Shown: piece by piece, positions 6,773-15,400 of the stretch
Numbering within the stretch: position 1 is the stretch's first letter
How the letters are laid out: each line of letters starts with the position of its first letter
From: Bacteroidales bacterium
GTDB taxonomy: Bacteria > Bacteroidota > Bacteroidia > Bacteroidales > JAAYJT01
NCBI GenBank assembly: GCA_014860575.1
Contig: JACZJK010000031.1
Location: 1-64,000 of the forward strand
Length of the DNA stretch: 64,000 nucleotides
Direction: 5' to 3'
The notes under the pieces: generated by a model
The model's database searches: none
Told to the model about the DNA's origin: nothing
What the model saw: the letters and a program-made list of their open reading frames with translations, nothing else
Position numbers and translations under genes: made by a program

Positions 6773-9226
6773 CTAAGTCTTCCCTTGACAATCATAGATA
6801 CTTACTGTATGTCCCGCTGTGATTGAGGCTTCAGAATAAGTGGATTTCTTATGGTTACTTTGGGTCGCGTTATCTGAGTTCTTATACCCTTCCATTGTTA
6901 ATCGCGCCATAAGATAGCTAACTGTTGACTCAGCACCCTGGTTAAGGTTCACATTGTTTTCTTCCAAACCATCGTAACAACCTCCGGTGCAGGGATTGTA
7001 GATAATCTGGTGCAGGTGATTCTTTCCTAAAAACCAGTTAAATGCTGTATCCATTTTTTCGCGGTATGCTTCATCCATAAAAACATCGTAAAATTTACCC
7101 AGCGTCATTATTGTGTAGGCAACGTCAATGGGCTGTTCACCAAAACGACCTGCTTTACCTCCTTTTTGTAACCAGTCTTTGTTTGAGATCACTTCTATGC
7201 CGTCTTCGTGAAAGGTTTGCGATAACAGGAAATTAAACGATGCAATGGCAATGACTTTATAAATTGGTTCTTTGGTCAATAACCACGCGTACAGCATGGC
7301 TTCGGGCAGTATGCTGTTGGCATAGGTAAGGTAACTCTCGAACCATCTCCAATGTTCTTTTGATTCATGTCTGAACATTTGCACCAAACGGTCGGCCAAC
7401 TTTTTCAGAAGAGCAAGGTTTTTCGGACACTTAAAGGCATAATTATCATAGTATAAACCCTTGATTGCAAAAGCCATAGCACGTGTAGAATTTACCGTAT
7501 CAATATGTATAAGCGATCTTTTCAGAATTGCTTTGGCTTCAGATATTATTCCATCAGGTATTATGTCAAACAATGAGATTAAATACCCTAAGGCCCAAAT
7601 AGCCCTGCCGTTAGAGTCATCTAAATTGGTGGAACTGTTTTGATCAGTAAATTGGGTGTCTTTGTCAACATAGTTAAGAAAGTCACCTGAAGGTTGAAGG
7701 CAACGTTTGATAAAGCCGAGGTATATACTTATGCTATCCAGGCTTTCTTTATGTGCTGTCAATTTGAAGTTCATACACGTGGCCACCAATGCCCTTGCGT
7801 TATCATCGAGCGTATAGCCCGACTCTATATCAGGTTGGTTTATTTTCGAAAACTGGATAATTCCGGTTTCTGTTGTCATATGTTTCAGATGCGCCATATT
7901 GATAACCGGAAGGTTATACTGTATAGCAATCACACCAAAACTCATTTCTTCGAACAAAATGGCATGAGCCACGGCTGAATTTTCCCAGGCTGTTGATACT
8001 ATTTTCTGCAATGAATTTACACTGAGATGTTTTCGTAATGGTTCATCGTTGAGCAACCGACTAACAGCAATTGCTAATTGTTGTGCATTGTGAAAATCGA
8101 AGATAATGCCCATGTCTTGAGTTAAAACTTCCCTGGCATGTGGAATGGGTGTTGAAATAATTGGGCATGCGCAACTCATAGCGTAAGCAAAAGTGCCGCT
8201 TACAGCCTGGTTCGGATCGTTGGCGGTAAACAGATAAATGTCAGTCAACTGTAAGTATTCCAACAAAACGGGCAGTGCCAGATATTTGTTAATGAATGTC
8301 ACATGGTTGTTAAGTCCGTACTCTTTTACCTTTTGTTCCAGACTGTCACGATATGTTTCCCCGTCATTTTTTACAACTTCAGGGTGAGTTTTTCCAAGCA
8401 CAAGAAACATCACTTCAGGACAATCTTTAACAATAGCCGGTAATGCTTCAATAGTAGTTTCAATACCCTTACCAGAACTCAACAATCCAAATGTTGCAAG
8501 GACTTTCCGGTTCTTAAACCCATATTTTTGCTTCAATAAATCTTTACTCAAATGTGGCACTAAATGGGTACCATGAGCGATTACATTTATTTTCTTAGGA
8601 TCAACACCATAATCGTACGTTAAAATCTCAGCAGAATTATGAGTCATTACAATGATTGATTCGCAGGCTGTGGTAATTGCTTTGATTTTTGATTTAAGTT
8701 CTTCGCCAGGATTGGGAAGTACTGTGTGAAATGCTATCAAAACCGGCTTTGAAATCTCGTATAAGAATTTTAAAAATGCTTTTTCTTGTTTTCTGAACAA
8801 ACCAAACTCATGCTGGATCAGAACCATTTCAATGCAACTGTCGTTATTAATATTTGATGCCAATTTTTTATAATCATTGACAGATGAAGTATCAAGTGTA
8901 AATTTAACCTCATCGGGATATTGATACTTGACATCGCCGTTTTCCAACGCACAAATTCTAATAGTTAACGAGTCGCTGAATTTATTATCAAGCGACTTTT
9001 TTAAATCCTGTGAATAGGTTGCAATGCCACACTCACGCGGCGGATAGGAGGCGATAATCAGGATTTCGGCTAAATTGCGATCGGGAGAAGGAGCAGAATA
9101 TTTGTGGCTTTTTTTTGGATCAATATTCAGATAGGCTCTATTAACAGGCTCAAACAGATCATTTGATTTGCTTTCATCCACATAGTATTGGTTGAAATCT
9201 TTTTTATTTTTCATCTTTAACGGCAT
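6773..9226 (-). CDS. GT4 glycosyltransferase fused to an alpha/alpha-toroid domain
   Basis: 817 aa. After a polar tail, the GT4 (GT-B fold) part spans about 50-430. It has a glycogen-synthase-like start (ASYPPRECGIATYSQDLKKSL), an acceptor-side IQHEFGLF, a nucleotide-side GLLSSGKGIETTIEALP and a donor-binding SGTFAYAMSCACPIISTPIPHAREVL. From about 450 to 790 lies a helical domain (TLDDNARALVATC, STNLDDSNGRAIWALGYL, LPEAMLYAWL, AESTVSYLMARL) resembling six-hairpin toroid glycosidase-like domains. The sugar and linkage cannot be read from sequence. It is the last gene of a leftward set with a GH130 enzyme, overlapping it by 23 nt (start ATG 9226; ATG 9214 is an alternative). The pairing suggests synthesis and turnover of a mannose-containing glycoside or surface glycan. 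Confidence 0.8.
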   Translation of the reverse strand: MPLKMKNKKDFNQYYVDESKSNDLFEPVNRAYLNIDPKKSHKYSAPSPDRNLAEILIIASYPPRECGIATYSQDLKKSLDNKFSDSLTIRICALENGDVKYQYPDEVKFTLDTSSVNDYKKLASNINNDSCIEMVLIQHEFGLFRKQEKAFLKFLYEISKPVLIAFHTVLPNPGEELKSKIKAITTACESIIVMTHNSAEILTYDYGVDPKKINVIAHGTHLVPHLSKDLLKQKYGFKNRKVLATFGLLSSGKGIETTIEALPAIVKDCPEVMFLVLGKTHPEVVKNDGETYRDSLEQKVKEYGLNNHVTFINKYLALPVLLEYLQLTDIYLFTANDPNQAVSGTFAYAMSCACPIISTPIPHAREVLTQDMGIIFDFHNAQQLAIAVSRLLNDEPLRKHLSVNSLQKIVSTAWENSAVAHAILFEEMSFGVIAIQYNLPVINMAHLKHMTTETGIIQFSKINQPDIESGYTLDDNARALVATCMNFKLTAHKESLDSISIYLGFIKRCLQPSGDFLNYVDKDTQFTDQNSSTNLDDSNGRAIWALGYLISLFDIIPDGIISEAKAILKRSLIHIDTVNSTRAMAFAIKGLYYDNYAFKCPKNLALLKKLADRLVQMFRHESKEHWRWFESYLTYANSILPEAMLYAWLLTKEPIYKVIAIASFNFLLSQTFHEDGIEVISNKDWLQKGGKAGRFGEQPIDVAYTIMTLGKFYDVFMDEAYREKMDTAFNWFLGKNHLHQIIYNPCTGGCYDGLEENNVNLNQGAESTVSYLMARLTMEGYKNSDNATQSNHKKSTYSEASITAGHTVSIYDCQGKT

Positions 9227-10250
9227 AAGTTAACAATTCTGCTAATAATGCCGATAGGCTCACTGAGGCTGTAGCAATTACAGAATCGGCTGCACCATAA
9301 TAAATGAATAGTGTATCTTCAAATAAGGCACTGCCAGTAGGAAATACCACGTTATTAACTTCTCCTCTTCGTTCCCATTCGAATTCTGGTGAGAAGAGCG
9401 CATACGGTAATCTTGCGATTACTTTTGCGGGATTATTTAAATCTAGTAGCGCTGCAGCGCAGGCTGAGTAAACAATTCCATGATCAGTTTCTTCTGCACC
9501 ATGGTATATTAAAAGCCAGCCGTATTCTGTTTCAATTGGAGGACACCCACTGCCGATATAGCTGCTTTCATGCTGAAAAACAGGATCGAGAATTATATGA
9601 TCCTCAAGCTTGAGGAAGTATTTCTGCCAAAAAGCTTGATTTAAATCTTTTAAATTATCTATTGAAACGATTTGAATGCCCGGTCTGATCCGATGCAGGA
9701 AAACCAACTTACCTTTAACCCTTCGCGGGAAGAAAACCACGTTTTTATCCCAAAGCATGATCTTTTTTTCAGGGTCAGATTCCTGAAAGTAAAACTTTTG
9801 GTTCCGGTAATACCTTTCATTTACCTTTCCTGCGGTTTCTGCAAGAAATACGAACTCAGCATAAGAAATTGGAGGGACTATGATTCCGTGCTTTTTGAAC
9901 TTCTTTAAATTTTTCGAAGTTGCCAAAGCCCCGCGGGCATTTAACCCATCATAAGCCGTATAGGACATAAAATACAAATCATCAATTTTAACAATACGGG
10001 GATCCTCAACACCCTGCGTTTCGTAATCGAATTCCGGAATCATAATAGGCTTTTCCCACCGTTCTGCTACCGTCAAAGGGCCTGCAAGCCGGCAATAACC
10101 AATGGTGGAATAATTGCCTTTCTGAACAGCCCTGTAAAATATGTGAACGCTGTCACCTTCGCGTATTGCTGCCGGATTCAGTACGCCATCGTTTTCAAAT
10201 TCAAAATCGGTTTTTGAAATTAGGATACCATGTTTTTCGACTTCTATCAT
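9204..10250 (-). CDS. GH130 family glycoside phosphorylase/hydrolase
   Basis: 348 aa, the usual length for GH130. The five-bladed beta-propeller signature is visible: VLNPAAIREGDSVHIFYRAV near 23-42, GVEDPRIVKIDDLYFMSYTAYDG near 82-105, and GSGCPPIETEYGWLLIYHG near 235-255. Known family members are beta-1,4- or beta-1,2-mannoside phosphorylases and beta-1,2-mannosidases. Which one this is cannot be decided here. No signal peptide is present, so it acts in the cytoplasm. It overlaps the downstream GT4 gene, so the two are translationally coupled, and it follows the acidic protein gene by about 80 nt. The operon probably starts at regulon promoter copy 3. Confidence 0.85.
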   Translation of the reverse strand: MIEVEKHGILISKTDFEFENDGVLNPAAIREGDSVHIFYRAVQKGNYSTIGYCRLAGPLTVAERWEKPIMIPEFDYETQGVEDPRIVKIDDLYFMSYTAYDGLNARGALATSKNLKKFKKHGIIVPPISYAEFVFLAETAGKVNERYYRNQKFYFQESDPEKKIMLWDKNVVFFPRRVKGKLVFLHRIRPGIQIVSIDNLKDLNQAFWQKYFLKLEDHIILDPVFQHESSYIGSGCPPIETEYGWLLIYHGAEETDHGIVYSACAAALLDLNNPAKVIARLPYALFSPEFEWERRGEVNNVVFPTGSALFEDTLFIYYGAADSVIATASVSLSALLAELLTYAVKDEK

Positions 10251-10332
10251 AATAGCTAATTTTAAGAATTATATAGAGTAATGTTCAGCGCTTCTTCCGT
10301 TTTGAGTTAAACGGCTAATTTGATCCGATCCA

Positions 10333-10662
10333 TTACCCGTGGTTCTCATCCAGATCGTTATGAGCGTCTCCACCTAAACTGTAATAGTTGTTCTCTTCAT
10401 CTTCACTTCCAATATCTTCCATGTCGTCATCCAATTCTGATCCGGGAACATCTAAATCTCCACCAGGTAATAATTCATCCAAATTTTCTTTTTCTGAACC
10501 TTTGGTTTTGAGTATATCTTCAGGATTTATATCTTCCTCCTCCAGGTAGTTACTGTATATATCATCAGTTGCTGGATAGCTTGGGTATCCGGGCAAATTG
10601 CTTTCATCGCTTTTTAATTCTGTGTCTGACAAATTTGGGGTATTATTTTTTTTCTGCACCAT
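10333..10662 (-). CDS. Acidic low-complexity protein of unknown function
   Basis: 109 aa, very rich in Asp, Glu, Asn and Ser (DLDVPGSELDDDMEDIGSED). It contains a Tyr/Pro-rich patch (LPGYPSYPATDDIYSNYLEEEDI) and a C-terminal YYSLGGDAHNDLDENHG. There is no signal peptide, TM helix or recognised domain, and it is predicted largely disordered. The start is supported by promoter copy 3, which leaves a leader of about 17 nt. Small acidic disordered proteins of this type occur in Bacteroidota stress clusters, but a function cannot be assigned. It heads the GH130-GT4 set. Confidence 0.7.
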   Translation of the reverse strand: MVQKKNNTPNLSDTELKSDESNLPGYPSYPATDDIYSNYLEEEDINPEDILKTKGSEKENLDELLPGGDLDVPGSELDDDMEDIGSEDEENNYYSLGGDAHNDLDENHG

Positions 10663-10682
10663 GATAATTGAATTTAGAGAAG

Positions 10683-10750
10683 CGAAATTAAGCTCCTTAA
10701 AATTGATTTGTATTACATGAAACTAACAAAGGGTTACATAATTCACACAT
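10683..10750 (-). promoter_or_regulatory. Stress-regulon promoter, copy 3
   Basis: Minus strand: ATGTGTGAAT (10750-10741), N2, TGTAAC (10738-10733), N15, TGTAAT (10717-10712), N21, TAATTTCG (10690-10683). It starts 1 nt after the cbpM stop codon, so the upstream cluster and the acidic protein/GH130/GT4 set are directly abutting units. Confidence 0.8.
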
Positions 10751-10751
10751 G

Positions 10752-11042
10752 CTACTCATAGAAACGAAGTCTGTTTCTGAGTACCGAAATTTCATCCTGC
10801 AATATTTCTATGCGCTGCAACAAGTGTGTAATGGTCTCAATTCCAGCAAGGTTAATGTCCAAATCATAATAAAAGCCCATACATTTCTCAAGTTGTCGAA
10901 GCTGGTCCGCGTCTACGTACCCTGATTCTTCAACTGTAATGATTTCTATCAATCCTGATTGCTCCAATGAGCTGATGAACGAAACCTCAATATCGTGCTT
11001 AGCACAAAGTTCATTAACAGTTATTAAACATTTTGTTTGCAT
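10752..11042 (-). CDS. cbpM: CbpM-like chaperone modulator
   Basis: 96 aa, small MerR-like helix-turn-helix protein (ITVNELCAKHDIEVSFISSLEQSGLI), followed by the coiled LLQRIEILQDEISVLRNRLRFYE C-terminus. In E. coli, CbpM binds the J-domain of CbpA and inhibits its co-chaperone and DNA-binding activity. Its gene follows the cbpA-like dnaJ gene by 17 nt, the usual arrangement. A truncated relative of this gene is left at 6665-6767. Confidence 0.85.
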   Translation of the reverse strand: MQTKCLITVNELCAKHDIEVSFISSLEQSGLIEIITVEESGYVDADQLRQLEKCMGFYYDLDINLAGIETITHLLQRIEILQDEISVLRNRLRFYE

Positions 11043-11059
11043 GGCTTTTCTTTTGAAGA

Positions 11060-11944
11060 TTACGAGCTAGCCAATTCAGTAAATAATGCTTTTTGTTTCT
11101 CTGTTAAATTCGTTGGAGTTTTGATATTCCAGGTTATGAATAAATCTCCAAATTGCCCTTCTTGCTTATAAACTGGAAACCCTTTATTTTTTAACTTTAT
11201 TTTACTTCCATTCTGAGCCCCGGCAGGCACTTTAACTTTCACTTGTCCGTTTAAAGTGTCAATAGTGGTTTCGCCACCCAATACCGCAGTGAACAAATCC
11301 AGCTCGGCCATACCGTAAAGATCATTACCCAAGCGTTTGATTTTTTGATGATTGGCAATGGAGAAGGTAATATATAAATCGCCATTCGGCCCTCCGTTTA
11401 TTCCCTGACCACCATGTCCGGCGATTTTAATTGTTTGTCCGTTTTCAATTCCTGCAGGGATAGTAATTCTTATTTGCTTTCCGTTTACTGTTAAAGTCTG
11501 CTTGTGGGTTCTATAAGCATCAATAAGGTTAAGTTGCAACTCTGCGTTATAATCTTCTCCCCTGTATTTAATCTGTCTGCTTCCACTCTTGCTTGCTGAC
11601 CGACCAAACATAGATTCAAAAAAATCAGAGAAATCATGTTCAGCGTATGCTCCTGAATACCCGGTTCTATGCGGACTTGATGATTTGGTCTCGTACTGTT
11701 GTGCCTTTTCATATTCTTCAGCATGTTTCCAATCCTTTCCGTACTGATCATATTTCCTGCGTTTTTCAGGATCACTCAATACTTCATTGGCTTCATTGAT
11801 TTGCTGAAAATTCCTTTTCGCATCTTTATCATTTGGGTTTAAGTCGGGATGATACTTACGGGCTAATTTTCTGTATGCATTTTTGATGTCCTTAACAGTA
11901 GCAACTTTGTCAATCTCCAAAATTTTATAATAGTCAATGAACAT
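11060..11944 (-). CDS. cbpA: CbpA-type DnaJ co-chaperone
   Basis: 294 aa. The J-domain occupies about 1-70 with the HPD motif at residues 32-34, the site that stimulates DnaK ATPase. A Gly/Ser/Phe-rich linker (about 85-135) follows, then two DnaJ C-terminal substrate-binding domains (about 130-290: DYNAELQLNLIDAYRTHKQTL, GLGGETT-like VLGGETTIDTL). The zinc-finger repeats of true DnaJ are absent, which places it in the CbpA class. It is paired with cbpM downstream and lies behind a universal stress protein and a 52-aa basic protein, suggesting a stationary-phase or stress chaperone. Confidence 0.9.
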   Translation of the reverse strand: MFIDYYKILEIDKVATVKDIKNAYRKLARKYHPDLNPNDKDAKRNFQQINEANEVLSDPEKRRKYDQYGKDWKHAEEYEKAQQYETKSSSPHRTGYSGAYAEHDFSDFFESMFGRSASKSGSRQIKYRGEDYNAELQLNLIDAYRTHKQTLTVNGKQIRITIPAGIENGQTIKIAGHGGQGINGGPNGDLYITFSIANHQKIKRLGNDLYGMAELDLFTAVLGGETTIDTLNGQVKVKVPAGAQNGSKIKLKNKGFPVYKQEGQFGDLFITWNIKTPTNLTEKQKALFTELASS

Positions 11945-12022
11945 ATTGAATCTATTTGATTGATGATTGCTTCACCCCATTGCATCCGGTTGTGATACAG
12001 GATTTTTAAACCTGTAATAGTT

Positions 12023-12181
12023 TTAATTTAAGCCTGAACCTTTAGGTTTGAAAGGAATCGCGTATTTGCTATCTGCACGTTTATCTTCCCGTTTAGCCTC
12101 TTTTGCAGCCCTCTTTTCTTTCAGGGTTTTTGCGGGGGCTTTCATACCTGATTTTTCTTTTCCTTCTCTTTCTTTTGCCAT
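12023..12181 (-). CDS. 52-aa basic protein (KAPAKTLKEKR type)
   Basis: Start ATG at 12181, stop TAA at 12023-12025. The product begins MAKEREGKEKSGMKAPAKTL, continues KEKRAAKEAKREDKRADSKY and ends AIPFKPKGSGLN. It is extremely Lys/Arg/Glu-rich, without hydrophobic core, so probably unstructured or nucleic-acid-binding. Similar short KxAPAKxLKEKRA proteins are common in Bacteroidota, without known function. It begins 18 nt after the universal stress protein gene and precedes dnaJ by 78 nt, in the same direction. Confidence 0.72.
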   Translation of the reverse strand: MAKEREGKEKSGMKAPAKTLKEKRAAKEAKREDKRADSKYAIPFKPKGSGLN

Positions 12182-12199
12182 TGTGTGTTGTTTTAATAA

Positions 12200-12688
12200 T
12201 TAATCATGATTCCTGGTAGGGACAACGAGCAGCGGGACCTCTGTAAGTTGAAGCACCTTTTCAGTAACGCTGCCCACCAGTATCTTTTCCAGCCATTTTT
12301 GGCTATGCGATCCCATAACAATGATATCTGCATGTAAGTCATTGGCTGCCTTTAGAATTGATTCAGCAAAATCACCTACTTCAATGATGGTTTCTATGTC
12401 TTCACTGCCAAGGTGTTGTTTTATTTTATTAAGATATTGTAAAGTTGCATCTTCCAGCGCTTCGTCAATGTTCAATTGAAGTTGGCCAATGTCAGAGTAA
12501 CCGGTAAATCCCATTATCGGCGAATATGCCGTTGAAGAATAAAAAACAGGGTCGCCAATAACATGCAATAGAAAAACCCTGGCATTATTCATTGATTTGG
12601 CCATTGCATAACCTACTTCAGCTACTTTTTGTGCGGTTGGATCATAATCAATCGCGATGAGTACTTTGTCTAACTTTTGTGTTTTCAT
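12200..12688 (-). CDS. Universal stress protein (UspA family)
   Basis: 162 aa, single Usp domain. The N-terminal strand KVLIAIDYDPTAQKVAEVGYAMA and the C-terminal ATP-binding motif IIVMGSHSQKWLEKILVGSVTEKVL match the family. The G-x2-G-x9-G[ST]-type loop is slightly changed (GSHSQ rather than GxHG), so ATP binding is likely but not certain. These cytoplasmic proteins accumulate on growth arrest. It lies 38 nt after the hydrolase gene within the same-strand stress cluster. Confidence 0.9.
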   Translation of the reverse strand: MKTQKLDKVLIAIDYDPTAQKVAEVGYAMAKSMNNARVFLLHVIGDPVFYSSTAYSPIMGFTGYSDIGQLQLNIDEALEDATLQYLNKIKQHLGSEDIETIIEVGDFAESILKAANDLHADIIVMGSHSQKWLEKILVGSVTEKVLQLTEVPLLVVPTRNHD

Positions 12689-12726
12689 GAATTTTATCCT
12701 TTACATTTTAGTTTACTGAAAGTGGG

Positions 12727-13569
12727 TCAAATCTTTGCAAATTTTATTAACTCTGAATTAAATTTCCGGGTTTCCTCAAGAAACAAGCTATGGCCGCTTT
12801 TCTCAAAAGCAATGAGTTGTGAGTTTTTAATCATAGCCTTCATTTGCTCCCCCAGATCAAACGAGCATATTTTGTCCTTTTTGCCATGCATGATCAAAGT
12901 TGGGATTTTTATTTTTGCCAGATCTTCTCTCAGATCGGTGTCGCGCAATGCAATCAGGCATTGAGCCGTTGCATGCGAAGAAGCGCTTAAACAAATCCCG
13001 TTCAGCCAACTGCCAATCCCTTCATTCAATGAAGTTTCAGTAGCTGAAAATATTTTTGCGAAATCGGCTAAAAGCTTTGGCCGGTCCTTGTAGTTCAATT
13101 CAATGAGTTCATCTACTGCACTCTTCGGAAGGTTATATGGAAAATCATCACGCTGTGTCCAGATGGGTGCAGCAGCTCCAAATAAGGCCAGTTTCGTAAC
13201 ATGAGCTCCATCATCTACTGATGCATAACGAATGGCAACTGCTCCACCCATTGAAAAGCCACCCATCACTGCATCTTCTATTTCCAGTTTGTTTAAGATG
13301 TTTTTTAAGTCCAAAGCATGCACACCATAATCATAAGCTCCAAATGGTTTGTCGGATTTTCCAAAACCTCTGAGCGTAATGCCAATTACACGAAAGTTAT
13401 TATTTACCAGATCGTTGTATTGATATTCAAACATCTCATCACTTAACGGCCATCCGTGTATCAGCACAATGGGCCTTCCCTTGCCTGCATCCGTAATATG
13501 AAGGCGCACATTGGGTTCTGATTCAATATACTCAGCCCTGGCAACAACAGCCTTTTTTTCTTTATTCAT
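12727..13569 (-). CDS. Alpha/beta hydrolase (haloperoxidase/esterase-like)
   Basis: 280 aa, one alpha/beta-hydrolase domain. The oxyanion-region HGWPLSDEMFEYQ near 39 and the nucleophile elbow GFSMGG with Ser106 are clear. A catalytic Asp is likely in MHGKKDKICSFD and the His in KSGHSLFLE. The family includes non-haem chloroperoxidases and arylesterases; substrate unknown. There is no signal peptide. It sits between the hibernation factor and universal stress protein genes, 38-99 nt apart, so it probably belongs to the same stress transcription unit. Confidence 0.85.
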   Translation of the reverse strand: MNKEKKAVVARAEYIESEPNVRLHITDAGKGRPIVLIHGWPLSDEMFEYQYNDLVNNNFRVIGITLRGFGKSDKPFGAYDYGVHALDLKNILNKLEIEDAVMGGFSMGGAVAIRYASVDDGAHVTKLALFGAAAPIWTQRDDFPYNLPKSAVDELIELNYKDRPKLLADFAKIFSATETSLNEGIGSWLNGICLSASSHATAQCLIALRDTDLREDLAKIKIPTLIMHGKKDKICSFDLGEQMKAMIKNSQLIAFEKSGHSLFLEETRKFNSELIKFAKI

Positions 13570-13621
13570 TTGTTCGTTAATTTAACTTATTTATTAATAA
13601 ATCTCGCCAAGAAGCTATGAA

Positions 13622-13662
13622 AGTTTAGAAGGTTTAGAGTTTAGGATGTTTAGAAAGACAAC
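13622..13662. repeat. Degenerate gtttagaag/tttaggatg repeat
   Basis: Units agtttagaaggtttagagtt and taggatgtttagaaag are the reverse complement type of the ctctaaac/catcctaaac string at 50585-50645. It is non-coding, between the hydrolase and hibernation-factor genes. Confidence 0.5.
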
Positions 13663-13668
13663 TCAATT

Positions 13669-13983
13669 TTAATAATTTCTCAATCGCCCAAGCATGGTAC
13701 TAAGGGAGGTTTTCATTTTATCCACTGCGCCTTTTACTGCCTTCTCATAAGTATCTGCCTGCTCAGAAACAGCAAGCGGCTGCAGGCCTTCAAGGCGGGC
13801 TTCAAGCAAACATCGTTTGTCTTCATGTCCGTCCTTACTGCCATCTTCATCTGAAAGATGAACTTCCACACGGCTGATCTGGTTATCGAACCTTTTCAGA
13901 GGTTCAGATATTAATTCCATTAGCGAATTTCTGAGTTCTTCGCTGGCAGTTGCATTGTTGTCTGTATTAATTTGAATTTTCAT
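13669..13983 (-). CDS. Ribosome hibernation factor, HPF/RaiA family
   Basis: 104 aa, the length of short HPF. The S30AE/HPF fold shows as MKIQINTDNN, then a helix ending in RFDNQISRVEVHLSDEDGSK, CLLEARLEGLQPLAVSEQADTYEKAVKGAVDKM and a basic C-terminal LGRLRNY. Family members bind the decoding centre of the 30S subunit and silence ribosomes in stationary phase. It lies 87 nt downstream of the GGQ-containing eRF1-like gene. Linking a ribosome silencer and a release-factor-like protein is a notable context. Confidence 0.85.
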   Translation of the reverse strand: MKIQINTDNNATASEELRNSLMELISEPLKRFDNQISRVEVHLSDEDGSKDGHEDKRCLLEARLEGLQPLAVSEQADTYEKAVKGAVDKMKTSLSTMLGRLRNY

Positions 13984-14070
13984 AAGCTATTTTTTTGTGA
14001 TGCTGTAATACAGTTATGCAGTGATACTGTGTTTGTTGTTTTGTTTCCGTTATCAGGATTTTCGATTTTC

Positions 14071-15225
14071 TCAATATCGAAACATAGCTGCTAGACCGGT
14101 TTCAGAAGGCATACTTTCAGGTGGAAGAACCATGACCAGGCCACCCATTTTTGTAACCAGTTCACCCATATCGTCGAGCAGGTCGTCAACTCTAGGGTTA
14201 TCCATATCTTTTTTCTGGGTATTGCCAGTGATCAGGTTTGTTATCCTCACTGCAATTATCCGGTCAGCTTCAACCAGCAGTGTATCAACCCTACCTTCCA
14301 CAGCTGCGACAGCTACTTCTTTGTAATCATCACTTCCTTTACCATTTGCGCGCGCCTGCTCAAATCTTTCGGCCAGGCTCTTAAGTTTTAAAGAATAAAC
14401 CGGTTCAAATGCCTCCCAGGCCAGTTCAACCAGTTTGTCAGTTGAAACAGATGTTGGATTAATCATGATGCCATCGGGAAGAACCAACGGATTTTTGTTT
14501 ACTTTTTGAAACAGACTGTGGTGTTCGGGTAAAGCAGCAAGCACCAGAGGCCAGCCGGTTGGCTTCGAAATGTGTTCCGCAACAGCCTCAGCAACAACAC
14601 GAAAAAACCGTTCAGCATCTTTTTCTGTTTCATCACTTTGGCCTCCATGGCCATGATGCATGCTTGTACTATCTCCTCCGGCGCCTCCATAAGATGCAAC
14701 AGTTGTATGTTTCTCAGTCAACTCATCTCCAAGTGCTTCGGTTATGGTTTTTGGAACCCCAGGTGAGACATTAATCTCAACAAGAGAGTGGCGATTTCCT
14801 TCATAAAGCCGGATTTCGTGCAGGCTTAAGCCCAAAACGTGATAGTTATCAGAGGATTGCAAATATTTTTGTAAGGGTTTGGTATGGAAGCTATCGGCTA
14901 CAACTGCCAACTCTTCAACAGCAATCGGAAGCCTTATGGCCTTAAAAAGTTCGTCGGCGCTTAAAACAGCAAGTCCTTCAGAAGTGTGATTCCAAAAATC
15001 TTTGTCATCCATAAGCTCTTCGAACGGCCCAAGATGTTTTTGGGCTTCATCGGCCGAATACTTTCGCAGCAAGGATTCTTCCATTTGCTTGACAAGATTT
15101 TTAAATCTTATCGGATCCTGAAGATTGTCGGGATGGCTCTTGTGAGTAGTCATGTAAAGCGAGAGACAAGGCGCCCGGTCTATTAGCAGGAGCTCCTTAA
15201 GTAATTCTTTAGTAAGTGAATCCAT
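14071..15225 (-). CDS. Bacterial eRF1-like protein (baeRF class) with GGQ motif
   Basis: 384 aa. The N-terminal half (about 1-125) resembles the bacterial archaeo-eukaryotic release factor families (LYMTTHKSHPDNLQDPIRFKNLV). It continues with a domain carrying LSLHEIRLYEG and ends with a third domain around 300-380. Residues 191-196 read HGHGGQ, followed by SDETEKDAERFFRVV. This resembles the HGRGGQSALRFxR stretch of eRF1, where GGQ positions water for peptidyl-tRNA hydrolysis. Such proteins are proposed to act in ribosome rescue or quality control. That role is inferred here, and no stop-codon recognition motif was identified. Neighbours (HPF, Usp, DnaJ) fit a ribosome-stress setting. Confidence 0.75.
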   Translation of the reverse strand: MDSLTKELLKELLLIDRAPCLSLYMTTHKSHPDNLQDPIRFKNLVKQMEESLLRKYSADEAQKHLGPFEELMDDKDFWNHTSEGLAVLSADELFKAIRLPIAVEELAVVADSFHTKPLQKYLQSSDNYHVLGLSLHEIRLYEGNRHSLVEINVSPGVPKTITEALGDELTEKHTTVASYGGAGGDSTSMHHGHGGQSDETEKDAERFFRVVAEAVAEHISKPTGWPLVLAALPEHHSLFQKVNKNPLVLPDGIMINPTSVSTDKLVELAWEAFEPVYSLKLKSLAERFEQARANGKGSDDYKEVAVAAVEGRVDTLLVEADRIIAVRITNLITGNTQKKDMDNPRVDDLLDDMGELVTKMGGLVMVLPPESMPSETGLAAMFRY

Positions 15226-15341
15226 ATTTCTTTGTTAAGGTGATTGATTGATTAAAACCCGGTATATAATTTTGATAGTAGCTAAAGTCACAAATTATTT
15301 ATCACAATAAGTAGTAAGCGTAAAGCCTGGTAAAATTCAAC

Positions 15342-15369
15342 AAGCCTATTCCAGATGTTCTATAGGCTT
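15342..15369. terminator. Possible hairpin after the M48 gene
   Basis: AAGCCTAT and ATAGGCTT form a perfect 8-bp stem around a 12-nt loop, embedded in a longer imperfect repeat (ttcaaca ... tgttgaa). It is about 30 nt after the M48 stop. No strong T-tract, so read-through into the downstream cluster is possible. Confidence 0.35.
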
Positions 15370-15400
15370 CAAACCGGTAACCTGTTGAACCAATTAAAAT

